64,000 bases of DNA from Hyposmocoma kahamanoa (GCF_003589595.1 NW_020653750.1:5897688-5961687), one strand, 5' to 3'; positions 1-10,258 are shown, numbered from the stretch's first letter. The notes: generated by a model not told the origin, from the sequence alone. Translations and numbers: made by a program.

Positions 1-33
1 TTAAGTATATACAGTCGATGCCCTAACATACCT

Positions 34-242
34 GGGGGCCAATCGCGCTAATTGTCAAAGGTTTAACCAAAACCTTCAACCTCGCCAATCTGACACGTTG
101 TGTACATTTCGTATCGCGCTAACTGTCAAAACAAAAACCTTAGCCAAAACTTAGACGTGTGACACGTAACGCACATTTGGTATCGCGCTAATTGTCAAAG
201 GTAAAACCAAAACCTAAAATGTTGCCAATTGGTATCGCGCTA
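34..242 (+). repeat. Left subterminal array of a TATCGCGCTAA motif, four copies
   Basis: The core (A/T)ATCGCGCTAA, often followed by TTGTCAAAGG and an ACCAAAACC tract, occurs at about 42, 112, 181 and 232, with spacings of about 70, 69 and 51 bp. Irregular subterminal iterations of this kind are typical of transposase-binding sites in some DNA transposons; that role is inference here. Confidence 0.65.
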
Positions 243-353
243 AATATTTTGACGTTTTAACCTCACATGTAACCTTGGGGGAATAGATTAACCTTGGAAA
301 GGTTAAGGTTTGTGTGGCAGTTAATGGAGAGTAACTTTTCACTACGTTTATCG

Positions 354-363
354 TATATAAAAG
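354..363 (+). promoter_or_regulatory. TATA-like box upstream of the exon at 470
   Basis: TATATAAAAG lies 107 bp upstream of an ATG with a 43-codon open frame ending at a splice-donor-like GTAAGG. The spacing allows transcription to start near 385. Motif-based inference only. Confidence 0.35.
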
Positions 364-469
364 ATGTTCCACGGTTACTTAAATGTTTTGGAAAGTGTTT
401 ATGAGGTGGATGTGGCCTAAGAACGGGCTTTAAATAAAAGAAAAGCATAAAAAGACGATCACATTTAAC

Positions 470-597
470 ATGTCTGAGGAGAAATTCCGCAAACGATATA
501 CCGTTTGTCCACGGAATTCATTTCAGGATTGGTGGAAGAACTATGCCTACATATTCTCGTTAAAGGACGGTCTGTTGCATTGGATGTGGAGACAAAG
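470..597 (+). CDS. Predicted first coding exon of an unrecognised transposon-borne gene
   Basis: The ATG at 470 opens 42 codons plus two bases, ending at a good donor (AG|GTAAGG at 598). Without splicing the frame meets TAA at once, which favours an exon reading. The peptide starts MSEEKFRKRY and contains a Trp/Tyr-rich stretch (QDWWKNYAY), with several Lys/Arg near the start, as in small DNA-binding proteins. I do not recognise the family. The next obvious exon-like piece (1177) does not join in frame, so the gene model is incomplete. Confidence 0.35.
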
Positions 598-960
598 GTA
601 AGGGTTAAGTGGAATCCGAAAGTTCTCAGTTTTGCATAATAACCAAAATTTCTATACTGTGTAAATCATTGAAGTGAAATGATTATTTATTTTTTGAAAT
701 GATTATTTATTTTCTCAACACAAGAACTTAAACTAATACAAATTTCATTAGACTAACAATATGAGAAATTGAAACACTTGTGAGAGACTGGAGACCGTAC
801 TAGGCAACTAAACCTGTATTACAGCTCACCAGGCCCTCGCCCTCTCAGACTAGTCTTATATAAAATTAAGAAAAGGAATAAAAGAACTGTTGAGAATACA
901 AAATTAACTTAAAACTAACATGCAAGTTAATGTGTGAAGGTTTAAAAGTGCGTTATTGTA

Positions 961-1085
961 AGTGTGTGTATGTGTGTGTTTATGTGTGTGTGTGTGTTTA
1001 AGTATGATGAGTGCACGCGCGAGGTGGCGTGCGTGCGTGCGTCCGTGTGAGAAAGCATGTGTCAGTGTGTGTATGTGTGTTAGAG
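961..1085. repeat. GT-rich microsatellite, interrupted
   Basis: Runs of TGTGTGTG are interspersed with GCGTGCGTGCG and ATGTGTG variants over about 120 bp. Confidence 0.85.
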
Positions 1086-1176
1086 GTTGTCAGATGTAAA
1101 ATTAGACAAGAATGGCAATAAGATTTTCAGTTTCAGAATAATCTATCATCATCTATCATTATTAATTTTGTTACAG

Positions 1177-1363
1177 ATTTTAATAGCTCGTATAGTTTTT
1201 AACAACTGGGGCGTACCAGACCCCCATTGGCAAGTGCTTATCACCCTTTCCCAAGCCAGTGTCAGAGAGGCACAAGCGGTAGCTGCTTCAAATAAACCAG
1301 TTATTATGAATAAATATGCAGCTTTCCTAAAAGGCATGCCGAAAGAGATGGTATTAAAAGGCG
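1177..1363 (+). CDS. Exon-like open frame inside the 0-4 kb unit, function unknown
   Basis: A pyrimidine-rich acceptor (TTTTGTTACAG) precedes an open frame starting ILIARIVFNNWGVPDPHW and running through a helix-like stretch (SQASVREAQAVAAS) to a donor-like G|GTGAGA near 1363. Composition looks more protein-like than the surroundings. Phase does not match the exon at 470-597, so a missing exon or decay is needed. It could be chance; no family recognised. Confidence 0.25.
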
Positions 1364-2233
1364 GTGAGAAAATAAGCTTTACAATGTACATCATATTTAT
1401 TAGATCTTGTCTTATTTCCTGTTGTTATTATCAAATTAAAATTACAGATATAGGTAAAATATGTATAGTTGTATAAAAATATATTACAAGGTTACAATTT
1501 ATCTCTTTTAACACTTGACTTTATACAACATATCGTCCCCTTACAGTGAAGCCTCACATATGCATTTTCAGTTTGTTTTTACTGATTTTTGTTGAATAAA
1601 AATTAATAATGTAATAATCTAAAAGAGAGTAAGTATCTAAAAGAGGTATAATTTAAGTAATTAAAATGCTAACTACACACATTATTGCATTTACTATACT
1701 TCACACATATTTTTATCTTCATCCTAAAAAATTACATAGAAATATGAGGTATTCATTCTAAAATGACGATGTATACCTATTGTAATTGTTTATTATCTTA
1801 ATATCTAAATTGATGTATACTTTTAAGAGGTTGAAATAAAAAAAAGAGTGTATTTTTAGTTTATTTATTGCCTCAATCTACCCCAAATCATCCTTCATTT
1901 CCAGAGCGAGCTTGCTTTTGATTCTTCAAAGAAGTCTGAAACAAAAATATGTATATAGGAAGATTGGAGACCTAAATTTAAGACTGTGCCATACCTCTCA
2001 TGAGAGTAGTGACAGATAAAGCAGGATGGGTATTTATATACATACAGTATAAAGCCAACATAAACGCCAGAATGTTTAGGGGCCTTTTCAAAATACTTTT
2101 TAAAACGTGTTTATATCACTGTGGAAATATAAAGGGGACAAAAGTCTACAGATTAGACCTTCGTTCCTTACGCTCTTTCAGATTTCCACAATTGAACATA
2201 TCATCAGCAGGAATTAAGAAAACATGTTGAAAA

Positions 2234-2459
2234 CAAACCTGTCATTCTTGTTAAATATTCTATCAAAAAGGTTAACTGCAGGCACCAACTCGGTAATTGC
2301 TTTGCAAATAGCAGCTACGGATTGGGCATGCAGATCATCTGTTTTGACAGAAATAATAGCTGCCTCAGCCTGCACCCTGCCAGCATTCACTTGCTGCAAG
2401 AATGCTTCGCATGCTCGCAGCTCCTCAATGCATAAGAATTCTACCCGGCTCTGCTCCAA
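2234..2459 (-). CDS. Exon-like minus-strand frame with helical repeats, function unknown
   Basis: On the minus strand an open frame encodes about 75 residues dominated by helix formers (IEELRACEAFLQQVNAG, then AQSVAAICKAITELVPAVN). It ends at a donor-like G|GTTTGT. This resembles C-terminal helical tails of MADF/Myb-like regulatory proteins carried by some insect transposons, but the likeness is general only. The opposite strand is also open and is probably the shadow. No ATG is near the 5' end, so a spliced upstream exon would be needed. Confidence 0.25.
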
Positions 2460-3417
2460 CGCTCATCAGCTCGCTGCCAACGAAATAATAGATGTGATGT
2501 AATAAAGAGTGGGAAAGAATTTGCTCAAATTGAAAGTTACTTTGTTTTTTAATTAATAATAAAGAGTGAGAAAGTTACTTTGTTATGGAATTGTATGTTT
2601 GAAGTTATTTAGTTACTTAGTGCTAGAGTTGGTGTCCTTTAGGAAGGTTGGTAGGGCCTCTGCCGCAGTCGATGTGGCGTAGATTCTCACCCTGCTTTTC
2701 ATACCATTCCATACCTGAATAACAAATAATAACATTGCATATTATAGTGATATGAGTTCTGGTACAATAACGGTGAGTGATCCATTCACTGTATCCTATT
2801 ACCTCTCATTATGACTCACCTTTTGGGATCTATTGCGGGGCCACAAAATAGCCACACACTCGCAACAAAGGCGTGCTGATAACACGCGCGAACAACGCCG
2901 AGCGAAGTCATTCTCAAGCCAAATCTCTGTGCGATTCGAACTCCAGCAAAGATGGAGCTGGCTTACAGTGGTCGCTCACCGTCCGACCGCATCCACATTG
3001 GCTGAAATACGAGCATCATTATTAATTCTACATTGCTAACATTTCGAAATTAATAGTAGTTAGCGTACCTATTTGATTGTATAAAAAGATACTATTTTAT
3101 TAAATAGAATATTAAAACAGGAAAACAATGTGTAGGTACTTACCTCTGCGTGTTTTATCTACAACAACAACAACACACTAAATTCAATTAATTTGGTTCA
3201 AATGACAACTCATATGTTTGTTTACAATAGAATTTAATGACATTTCTTTTACACACTTTTTTAAATCGCTCTTTTATAGACTTGAATTCGTAGATATTGA
3301 CATTTCAGTGCGTTTTACGGTAAAATTTAGTCGGTTTTAGGAAGTCAAGGCACGTCTCTTAAAATTTAATACGAGGTTATAGTTTGAGGTTTAGTTGAGG
3401 TTTAGGTTCATTAAAAC

Positions 3418-3526
3418 TGATAGCGCGATTGCATTTTGTGCGTCGGTAGAACCATTAATTAACCAAAACCATAACCTCAAATGTTGTAAGGTTAAACCTT
3501 GCGAAAATAGCGCGATTGGCCCCCTG
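3418..3526 (-). repeat. Right subterminal copies of the GCGCGAT motif
   Basis: The complement of the left-end motif appears at about 3421-3430 (TAGCGCGATT) and 3509-3525 (TAGCGCGATTGGCCCCC), separated by tracts rich in AACCTAAAC and AACCATAACC. They face the left array in inverted orientation. Confidence 0.6.
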
Positions 3527-3754
3527 ACCCATCTATTTGTTTCTGAGTACATCAGTATGCAGAAAGGTGTTAAAGAAACTTAACCTTTAACCTGTGAAGC
3601 GTGTAAATCAGTTTAATATGACTTTCTTGTAAGGTATATGGTATATAAGGTATATTCCTAAGGAATGACGTCTTAATAAACTTTTTAAGACAATTTGAAC
3701 TTTAATTACTTTACATAAAAACAAATTGCAACAAAATAGCTGGTGAATTCCCTT

Positions 3755-3850
3755 ACACTTTTCTATTGAATACATAAGAAAGCAAAATAGGCGCCTCGAC
3801 GTCGAGTTGCGGAAACCAGCCCGTTGCACCAAGTACCAAGTACATAAGAA
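3755..3850. repeat. Block shared with 62.70-62.77 kb
   Basis: About 65 bases starting CAAAATAGGCGC and running through GTTGCGGAAACC and CAAGTACCAAGTAC are nearly identical to 62706-62770, at the end of the Transib-like remnant. Either this region holds a terminal fragment of the same element family or both places received the same short repeat. Confidence 0.7.
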
Positions 3851-3905
3851 AGCTCTCGTGACCAAAAGGTCAAGTAGGGGATCAACTATCTCAGAGCATC
3901 GACTG

Positions 3906-4689
3906 TACGTAATATATTTAAAAATATATAATCATCGTCACCTGGTAAATCACAGTCATGGTCATAGAATTTAGGCAATGTTGGTGTTCACAAACAAACC
4001 AAATAAGAGAAGTGCGCATTAACCAGGCCTCACCTTTGACAGCTGCGAAAACTATACTGTTGTCTTTGAACAGTTGAATATCAGTTTTACAAAGCAACTA
4101 CCCTTTGAAAGTTATTTGTACGTAAATACAACACATCGTTTCTACAGGAAACTTTACGGATACGAAAGTCGTAGATTTCAATGTCGAAAGGCATAGATTA
4201 AGAGAATTCACTATTTGTACTCTATCATAATAATTTGTTTATTTACGTCCACAGCCTTTTGCACCATTTACTTATCTTCTAACACTTTCACTGACATGTA
4301 CTTTATTATGTTCATCTCTCTTCTGTACTCTAATTTATTCTTATTGGTTGGGTAATACTTCTGTCAAAGTAAAAACGCGAGCCGGCGCTTTTCAGTTGAA
4401 GTAAAAGTTTTCGCGACCACATTAAAGCAAACTTGTCAAAAGAACTGTAAATCTGTGTAAAAATATGGCCATATACATAATGCTGTAGGCAGCACGTACT
4501 AAGTTTAGGTCCTTAATATGTGTTGTACTTCCTTATGTTATACTAGTAGCTCTAACCATCAAACCTAAACTTTCTGGTAAATTCCAAAATTTATTTGCAG
4601 CAGGATATCTATCCCTACACACAAAAACAACAAAAAAAAAATATTTAGGTGTAAAACATTATTGTCTTCTTTTATTATACAAAATGAGG
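3906..4689. other. Unassigned AT-rich stretch
   Basis: I see no coding signal, RNA gene or repeat boundary here. Confidence 0.5.
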
Positions 4690-4833
4690 GACAATGGGGT
4701 TATAAGCGACATGCCTGTCTATAACAGTTGCAGTGGCACTCAGAGCCACTGTCACTGCGCCCGTCACACTGAGACTTAGAGCATATCACTCATACAGACA
4801 TAAATTGACTAGACCCATGCGCCCGTAATTTCA
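4690..4833 (-). repeat. Poly(A) retroposon family P, partial copy
   Basis: It contains the diagnostic order of family P on the minus strand: CCTGTCTATAACAGTTGCAG, CGCCCGTCAC, TAAATTGACTAG, GTAATTTCA. It lies head to head with a plus-strand copy that starts at 4834, so the two form an inverted pair. Confidence 0.7.
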
Positions 4834-5130
4834 GTAGCAATAGAGCTCCTTCTGAAAGAGATCGTCCTTGGAAGTGCTGCCACCTTATCTATTTCTGCCA
4901 CCAAGCAGTGGTATGAGCATTACTGCATTCCGATTTCGAAGGGTTAAGGGTGCTGGTGAAATTACAGGCACATGGGACTTGTCAACTTATGTCTCAGGGT
5001 GTCGGGCGCAGTGGCAGTGCCCCTCAGGTCTTTGTGATTTAAAGCTCTGAGTGGTACTGCTACTGTTACGGACATTCGTGTCGCTTACCATCAGGCGTAC
5101 AAGTTGTTTGTCCCGTCACTTAGTTTTAAT
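4834..5130 (+). repeat. Poly(A) retroposon family P, near full-length copy
   Basis: Recurring marks of the family are: GTAGCAATAGAGCTCC start, CTATTTCTGCCACCAAGCAG, GGTGAAATTACAGGCAC, TGTCAACTTATGTCTCAGGG, a GGGCGCAGTGGCAGTGCCCC hairpin-like block and GTTTGTCCCGTCACTTA at the end. Other copies in this window end in poly(A), so this is probably the 3' end of a non-LTR element or a SINE. The parent element is not identified. Confidence 0.75.
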
Positions 5131-5805
5131 TAAAAAAGTTCACCATCACCTTTATCCTTCAAAATTGGAACGCATTAATGCTCACATTACTGCGTGGCTT
5201 CAGATATAGGTAAGATGGCAGTACTTAATTCTACCATATCACTTAATTTGCAAAAAGTTTGACCTACTTACAAACTGAATGTAAAATAAACGCGTAACGT
5301 AATTGTAATAACAAAATACTTTGTTTTTAAACGTAAGGAAAATGTTATTCAATGAAATAAAAGTATCCAAGTTATTTTTTTTTGTTTACAAAAACGTTGT
5401 AAATGAACGCGTTAACTCTCCAATTTCTAATTACAGCCGCCTTAATGAGCGAGGATATCGAAATCGGATATAAATGAATTTCTGACTAAGAGAGAGCCAC
5501 CCGTGAAATTACTAATACATTCAAAGCAAGCTATATAGGACAAAATCATACTGTGACTTGAAAATTTTACAGAACCATCACCAAAACTAATTGGCAGCGA
5601 CGCAAGGTCTCTTTTATTTAATAATAAATTAATTGGTTTTGAATATTATTCTGCGTAAAATGGAACGTCTTCGTTATTGATTTCAGTTTGTTAATATTTG
5701 CCGTTTTATAAATTATCATTGCGTGTAACGAAACACGAATTTTCATATTGTAAATAATTAAGCGTATATAATTTCGTTTATCTATCACGTTATCATCTAG
5801 TGTAC
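5131..5805. other. Unassigned AT-rich stretch
   Basis: No supported gene or repeat; ORFs here are short and composition-driven. Confidence 0.5.
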
Positions 5806-6050
5806 TAAGACAAGTATGGTAATTCCATAAAATCGTGGCAGTGAGACTTGTATGTGTACGCCCACCGTGCGCCATGTACAGACGCACAAATTCCCATAAT
5901 AATGAAGGCGTGTGAGAGGACCAGCGCCTTGCAACGCCGAATGTATCGCGAGATTATGTGAATGTGTACGTCCATACATGTCACGCGACGGCACGCACAC
6001 ATACAACCCACGTTGCTACGTTGGTATGGATTACAATATTTGTTTTATTA
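5806..6050. mobile_element. Imperfect foldback (MITE-like) element
   Basis: The left arm (5806-5890) and the reverse complement of the right arm (about 5960-6045) align loosely across GTAATTCCATA/GTAATCCATA, TTGTATGTGTACG/TTGTATGTGTGCG and CATGTACAGACG/CATGTATGGACG. The centre holds GACCAGCGCCTTGCAACGCC. A related block lies at 28349-28500, so this is a family and not a chance fold. Confidence 0.5.
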
Positions 6051-6289
6051 TACATGTTGTCATTTTCATATTTTCTGTTACCTAATTTGCTATTATCTCT
6101 TCATTAATTTCCAGCAGTACAGCGCTAGTGTTTTAGAACAAAATTAAGGCGAAATTGGCGATGGGATATCCGACAGGCATCTCGTATTTCCCACTTAAGC
6201 TGAAAGGCTGGAAGAGGTATCAGTATTGTAATTATTCTTGTGTTGTGTAAATTGCTTCAAAATAATATTACACTATTTTGTTACACTTT

Positions 6290-6530
6290 AATGAATGAAT
6301 GAATGAAATATTTTTTATTGCACATACAATTACATTTAAATACAATACAGTAACTTAAGTATAAAGTTGGTGAGTGAATGTGCAACAGGCGGCCTTATTG
6401 CTATGTAGCCATTTCTTACAAGCAAGCATAGGATAGAAATTTGGGATATGTGAAAGGGGTGTACATAATAATCATTAATAAACTCATATATGTAGAGCTG
6501 TAACCATTTGGGCCCAAGAGAGTTAGTCCT
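6290..6530 (-). mobile_element. 3' end of a non-LTR retroelement with a tetranucleotide tail
   Basis: Read on the minus strand the block ends ATTGTATGTGCAATAAAAAA followed by (CATT)n. A poly(A)-signal-like AATAAA followed by a simple-repeat tail is typical of CR1/L2- or RTE-type elements. No coding part remains. Confidence 0.45.
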
Positions 6531-6820
6531 TCTTCAGCTAAAGCGACAGATGTATTACGTTCTAATATTACTGTTTAATAAACGTACACGTATAAGAATC
6601 AACCGTAATTTTTGTCGGATGATGTCTTAAAAGACGATGTTTTCCGTCAATATTACAAATAATTAAAAATAGTTACAGTAACTATTGTAAATATTTTCGC
6701 ATAATTATCGAGTGACGACTGAAGAGTTACGAGTAGTGTAAGCGGTAGATCCAACATGACTGATCTACGCTTTTTCTGTCTTCGTGCTGTTTACTATAGG
6801 AACTTGCGTGTAGGAATTTA

Positions 6821-7035
6821 GCAGCAGTAAAACTCCTTGTGAAGTAAAGTACGCTACCTTACTTATTTCTGCCGCCAAGCAGTAATATGAGCATTACTGC
6901 GTTCCGGTTTTGAAGGGCATGGGTGCTGGTGAAATTACACGTTCATTGGACTTGTCAACTTATGTCTCAGGGTAATGAGCCTTTCAGAACTTTACGATTT
7001 AAAGCTCTGAGTGGCAGTGCAACTTTTATGGATTA
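6821..7035 (+). repeat. Poly(A) retroposon family P copy
   Basis: It carries CTATTTCTGCCGCCAAGCAG-type sequence, GGTGCTGGTGAAATTACA and CTTGTCAACTTATGTCTCAG in the family order, with internal loss of the GC-rich block. Confidence 0.7.
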
Positions 7036-7124
7036 TAAAAAAAACGTACTTCACTAGAGCACAGCACATAATAAATATCACTTTTTTTACCCCAATTGAA
7101 ACCTTTTTTTAATTAATTTAAGTT

Positions 7125-7245
7125 TTCGAGTTCTTAGGTTTTCGCGATTGTTACACATAGGAAATGAAACTATTTTTCCGGATATAAATCGCGTATATTT
7201 GTTTTTTCAAACAAACCCGTAAACAAAAAGGTTTTTTATCATGGA
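7125..7245 (+). repeat. Family R arm (TTTTTCCGGAT repeat)
   Basis: It contains GAGTTCTTAGGTTTTCGCGA, GGAAATGAAACTATTTTTCC and GGATATAAATCGCGTATATT, the same succession seen at 16.04-16.22 kb and, reversed and decayed, at about 26.2, 27.0 and 39.4 kb. Confidence 0.6.
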
Positions 7246-7839
7246 GGAATTTGAAACCGTTGGATTGTGAATAAAAATTTTAATAGCATTCAGAGACCAT
7301 CTACCTACCGGTTTTATAATATTGCTATACAGCAAGAACATAATTACGTACCACAATCTCATCATTGCGGTCATCGTTCAAACTAACACCAACGTCCAGA
7401 TCAGTCATGTTACGGACCGTATGGGTTGCGGTTTTACTACAAAGGTAGGTTTTTGTAAAATGTGAACCCGATTATTGCTGCCACATTTCTTGCAACGGTT
7501 CCAATTAACGAATATCGGATGAACGAGTTCAGGATTAAAAAAAAAATTCATTCGTCAGTTCTTTAATAATGACAACTGACGCAAAAAAGAGATCTCAATT
7601 AAATTGAAAAAAAAAATGGTGATGGAATAGTGATACAAAGATCGAGCGATCGATTTATGTATACAAAGAAAAATTCCTTCTATCGCTCTCCCAAGTGAGC
7701 AACGTAATGAATCAGAAAAAATATAAATATCATGGCAATCAAAACATGATATTCAATAAAATAAATATTGATAAAAATGCTGAGTAGAAATCTCGTAGAT
7801 CACCAAGCCTTACTACCGTTATATCTTACAAGTCCCCTT
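7246..7839. other. Unassigned AT-rich stretch
   Basis: No feature supported. Confidence 0.5.
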
Positions 7840-8183
7840 AAGAGTTGATACCTCAACTCGATTTCAAATGTTTCCCGTACTAATACGGTTCATTTTGCTG
7901 GATCGAGCAGCAGTGACACTGGCTTTGTTTCAGAATTTATTAATTAATAGATTCAGGTGTTACTTTTCGGAAGTCCATGTTAATAAAAATGGAAGTAAAT
8001 TAATTTGCTACTCGCGAACAAGGACTTTTGCGAAGAAGGATCGTCTGGGTGTTTTCTAACAGATGGAAATAATTAAGTACAACATCAATGTTTGTATAAT
8101 AAATGAACAATTGAATTTTGTATCATCACCTTTATTACGGGTATTTTCGGGTTTCAACAATGGTAACACTGCGGGTAGCGGGG

Positions 8184-8191
8184 TATAAATA
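8184..8191 (+). promoter_or_regulatory. TATAAATA box inside the 7.9-8.5 kb insertion
   Basis: GGGGTATAAATATACC lies 66 bp upstream of the hammerhead-like motif, in a position that could drive transcription of the terminal repeat. Inference from motif and placement only. Confidence 0.3.
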
Positions 8192-8249
8192 TACCAACCT
8201 TTTTGAACGAGCTCATTCTTCGGCCGAGACTCGAGCAAATCAACAACCC

Positions 8250-8285
8250 CTGAGAATGCCTCGTGGAGAGGCGAAACACGTGTTG
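8250..8285 (+). ncRNA. Hammerhead-ribozyme-like motif, degenerate
   Basis: CUGAGAAU at 8250-8257 is followed by a perfect 5-bp stem (GCCUC, loop GUGGA, GAGGC), then GAAA and a self-complementary CACGUG. The layout matches a minimal type I hammerhead with a short palindromic stem III, as in elements thought to act as dimers. The core is not canonical: CUGANGA is replaced by an eight-base CUGAGAAU, and no clear stem I is visible. Cleavage activity is therefore doubtful. Confidence 0.35.
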
Positions 8286-8640
8286 AGTATATTTTTGGTG
8301 GTGGTTTGTCACTGCAGTTGCACTTGTGTCATTTATTTTATTTTATTTTTTTTATTTTAGGAAAATTAACTGCATGAAAAAAGATATTCAACACAAGCGC
8401 AGCTATTTAACCTTCACTGGGTTCGCGGAGTAGCAAATTAATTTACTTCCATTTTCATCAGAATTTATTTTGTTACAAACGAAATTTAGTTCTTATTTAG
8501 TTCAGTTGATAAATCATTGATATACATATGCAAAATAACTATTGAATACAGCGGGTTTTCTTGTAAAATTTCGCAGTAAGTTTGTGTTTTTTGTTGTATA
8601 GTGAAAATTTTTAAGAATTGTGTTTTTATACCTTAAAGTA

Positions 8641-9100
8641 ATCAGTGTTACCCTCATTTTTGTTTTTCCAAAGTGATCGATTCAACACTTTCACTGTCAT
8701 GTGGAATCAACCAATGCCATTTGTGGTTATATAGACTCTTTAATACCACGTATATCTTAAAAGTCCGAGCTATGTAATAAGACTTCGTACTTGTAATCTT
8801 TTATATAATATGTTTTTAATTATATTTGTTACGTATTTCAATTAAAAACCTAGATATTATCACAAATGTTATCTTGCGTCATTGTATATACCATAATGGC
8901 ACAACGTAAATTTCTCTATGTACGCAAAATTTCAATTTAATACATAGTAATATTTAAATAATAGTTAAAACAATTTTCTTTTTTGTCACATTTATATTAT
9001 CTTTCTTATTTATTTAGTTTCGAATTTATAATTTGTTTAATTTTTACAACATGGAAATGGCGTCAGCTACATGTCTGTTCATACAAATAAACGTTTTAAC
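8641..9100. other. Unassigned AT-rich stretch
   Basis: No feature supported. Confidence 0.5.
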
Positions 9101-9290
9101 TGCCTCCGTGGCCGAACGGTTATCATACTGGACTGCCACGCAAAGATCCCGGGTTGGATTCCTACATTTATTTCTGTTGTGAATTTGGGTGTGGTTTGTA
9201 GTTGTCTATGTGTGTTTCATGTCACTCGTGATACAGGGTTACCGTAGTGTGAGGCTATAAGTGTGTGCGTTATTATCTATCTATGTACGG
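9101..9290 (+). mobile_element. tRNA-derived SINE, family A
   Basis: The tRNA-like head has a Pol III A box (TGGCCGAACGG at 9109-9119) and a B box region (GGGTTGGATTCC). The tRNA-unrelated body (TTTGTAGTTGTCTATGTGTG, GATACAGGGTTACC) recurs at 14.0/15.3 kb and 42.1 kb, and the end has a TATC-type tail. It is a retroposon, not a functional tRNA gene: there is no foldable acceptor stem. Confidence 0.75.
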
Positions 9291-9394
9291 ATAAATATGG
9301 TCAACAGCACATAAAGCTATAAACTTTTATTCAAATATCGCCTCCAATGCAACGGAATAAAGTCCGTCAATGTGTTGCCGTCTGTACATAAATA

Positions 9395-9840
9395 TACAAA
9401 AAACCGACGTCAAAAGTACGTGAAATTACATATAATTACCAAGTTTTATTGAAATTGGTTACCGGAAAGTGCGCAAACCCGGATTTATCCCCTAGTTCGC
9501 CACTATACGGGACTTGACACAGGAGATAATAAACATCGGTTCTCATTACTCAAAGCATATTGAGAGAGAAAAACGCCTTGAATTGGAGAATAGCTAAATC
9601 AACCATTAAAATAATTGCTTCGTATAATAAAATTTAGGAGCTATTTATAAAAATGAATCTTCATGCGTGAACAGCTACCCTTAGAGATGGGTGATTTTCT
9701 TTATAATTAAATGGGACCACTATGGTACCCTCTTTCCAACAAAAAAGAATCATGAAAATCGGTTCTCAAATACCGAAGTTATCGCGTAACATACACACAA
9801 AAAAACATACAGTCGAATTGAGAACCTGCTCCTTTTTTTG
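9395..9840 (+). repeat. Recurrent repeat family Q, split copy
   Basis: 9395-9497 (ACCGACGTCAAAAGTACG, AAGTGCGCAAACCCGGATTT) and 9680-9840 (TACCCTCTTTCCAACAAAAA, ATCGCGTAACATACAC) together match the contiguous copy at 9.98-10.26 kb. The middle part, 9498-9679, is unrelated. Family identity is not known to me. Confidence 0.65.
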
Positions 9841-9979
9841 AAAATGGCTACAACAAGCTATTTTTTAAATAGCTTGTTGTCGTTAAGAGACATGTCTCAT
9901 GAAGCATGAACACTGTACTTTCTCACAGAGTTAGCAAATCTACCAATCTTGATCAAAAAAATAAAAAATAATCTCAAAA

Positions 9980-10258
9980 AAAATCTCAAACGTTCGTGGA
10001 ATTACATATATTTGCCAAGTTTTATTGAAATCGGTTTTCGGAAAGTGCGCGAAACCGGATTCATCCCCTAGTTTGCCACCCTTTGGGGTGGAATATTTTC
10101 TTCAAATTTAAATGAGATCAATACTGAGGTACCCTCTTTCCAACAAAAAAAGAATCATCAAAATCGGTTCACAAATGCCGGAGTAATCGCGTAACATATA
10201 CCCAAAAAATGCAGTCGAAATGTGAACTTCTTCCTTTTTTGAAGTCGGTTAAGTAGAA
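9980..10258 (+). repeat. Recurrent repeat family Q, contiguous copy
   Basis: It shows the full family order: GTGGAATTACATATATTTGC, TTATTGAAATCGGTTTTCGG, TCATCCCCTAGTTTGCCACC, AATCATCAAAATCGGTTCAC, AATGCCGGAGTAATCGCG and TTTTTTGAAGTCGGTTAAG. Other copies are at 16.9, 19.6 and 45.0 kb. Confidence 0.7.

Larger units (their letters stand above)
11..3905. mobile_element. TIR-flanked transposon-like unit with subterminal repeats, superfamily unknown
   Basis: The outer ends carry an inverted 11-mer (ACAGTCGATGC at 11-21 and its complement at about 3895-3905). A stronger inverted pair lies inside: GGGGGCCAATCGCGCTA at 34-50 and its complement at 3509-3525, both followed by a shared AAGGTTTAACC. About 370 bp separate the inner and outer signals on the right against 12 bp on the left, so the right end probably carries a later insertion, which includes the block shared with 62.7 kb. 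No clear target-site duplication is visible. Inside are a promoter, a spliced-looking first exon and other exon-like pieces, but no DDE transposase that I recognise. The unit may be non-autonomous or badly decayed. Outer limits are inferred; the inner inverted repeats are directly visible. Confidence 0.5.
7942..8458. mobile_element. 517-bp insertion with inverted ends and an 11-bp target duplication; Penelope-like or similar retroelement terminal piece
   Basis: It is bounded by direct copies of CAGAATTTATT (7931-7941 and 8459-8469). Inside, a 34-35 bp inverted repeat (7986-8019 against 8421-8455; core ATGGAAGTAAATTAATTTGC) differs by one inserted base. Between the arms lie a TATAAATA box and a CUGA...stem...GAAAC motif resembling a degenerate hammerhead ribozyme. 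Variable-length target duplications, terminal repeats in inverted arrangement and hammerhead motifs are all known for Penelope-like elements, so that is my leading guess. No reverse transcriptase is present, and a MITE or SINE-like origin remains possible. Confidence 0.5.
7840..8640 (+). repeat. Interspersed repeat shared with the inverted-repeat arms at 54.4 kb, split by an insertion
   Basis: 7848-7941 and 8459-8640 match the contiguous sequence 54405-54705, for example ACTAATACGGTTCATTTTGC, TTTAGTTCAGTTGATA and TATTGAATACAGCG. The two parts are separated by 517 bases and share CAGAATTTATT at the junctions. The uninterrupted relative at 54.4 kb acts as the empty site. Confidence 0.75.

Noticed and set aside
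2833..3039. Coding gene in the plus frame
   Set aside because: A short ORF with no start context, splice signals or recognisable protein; it lies in the anonymous right half of the 0-4 kb unit.
5805..6011. Minus-strand Cys/His-rich ORFs near 5.8-6.0 kb
   Set aside because: They lie wholly in the foldback element, overlap each other in different frames, and their Cys/His content comes from TGT/CAC-rich repeats.
8250..8285. Active hammerhead ribozyme
   Set aside because: The core reads CUGAGAAU where CUGANGA is required, and no convincing stem I is seen, so only a hammerhead-like call is kept.
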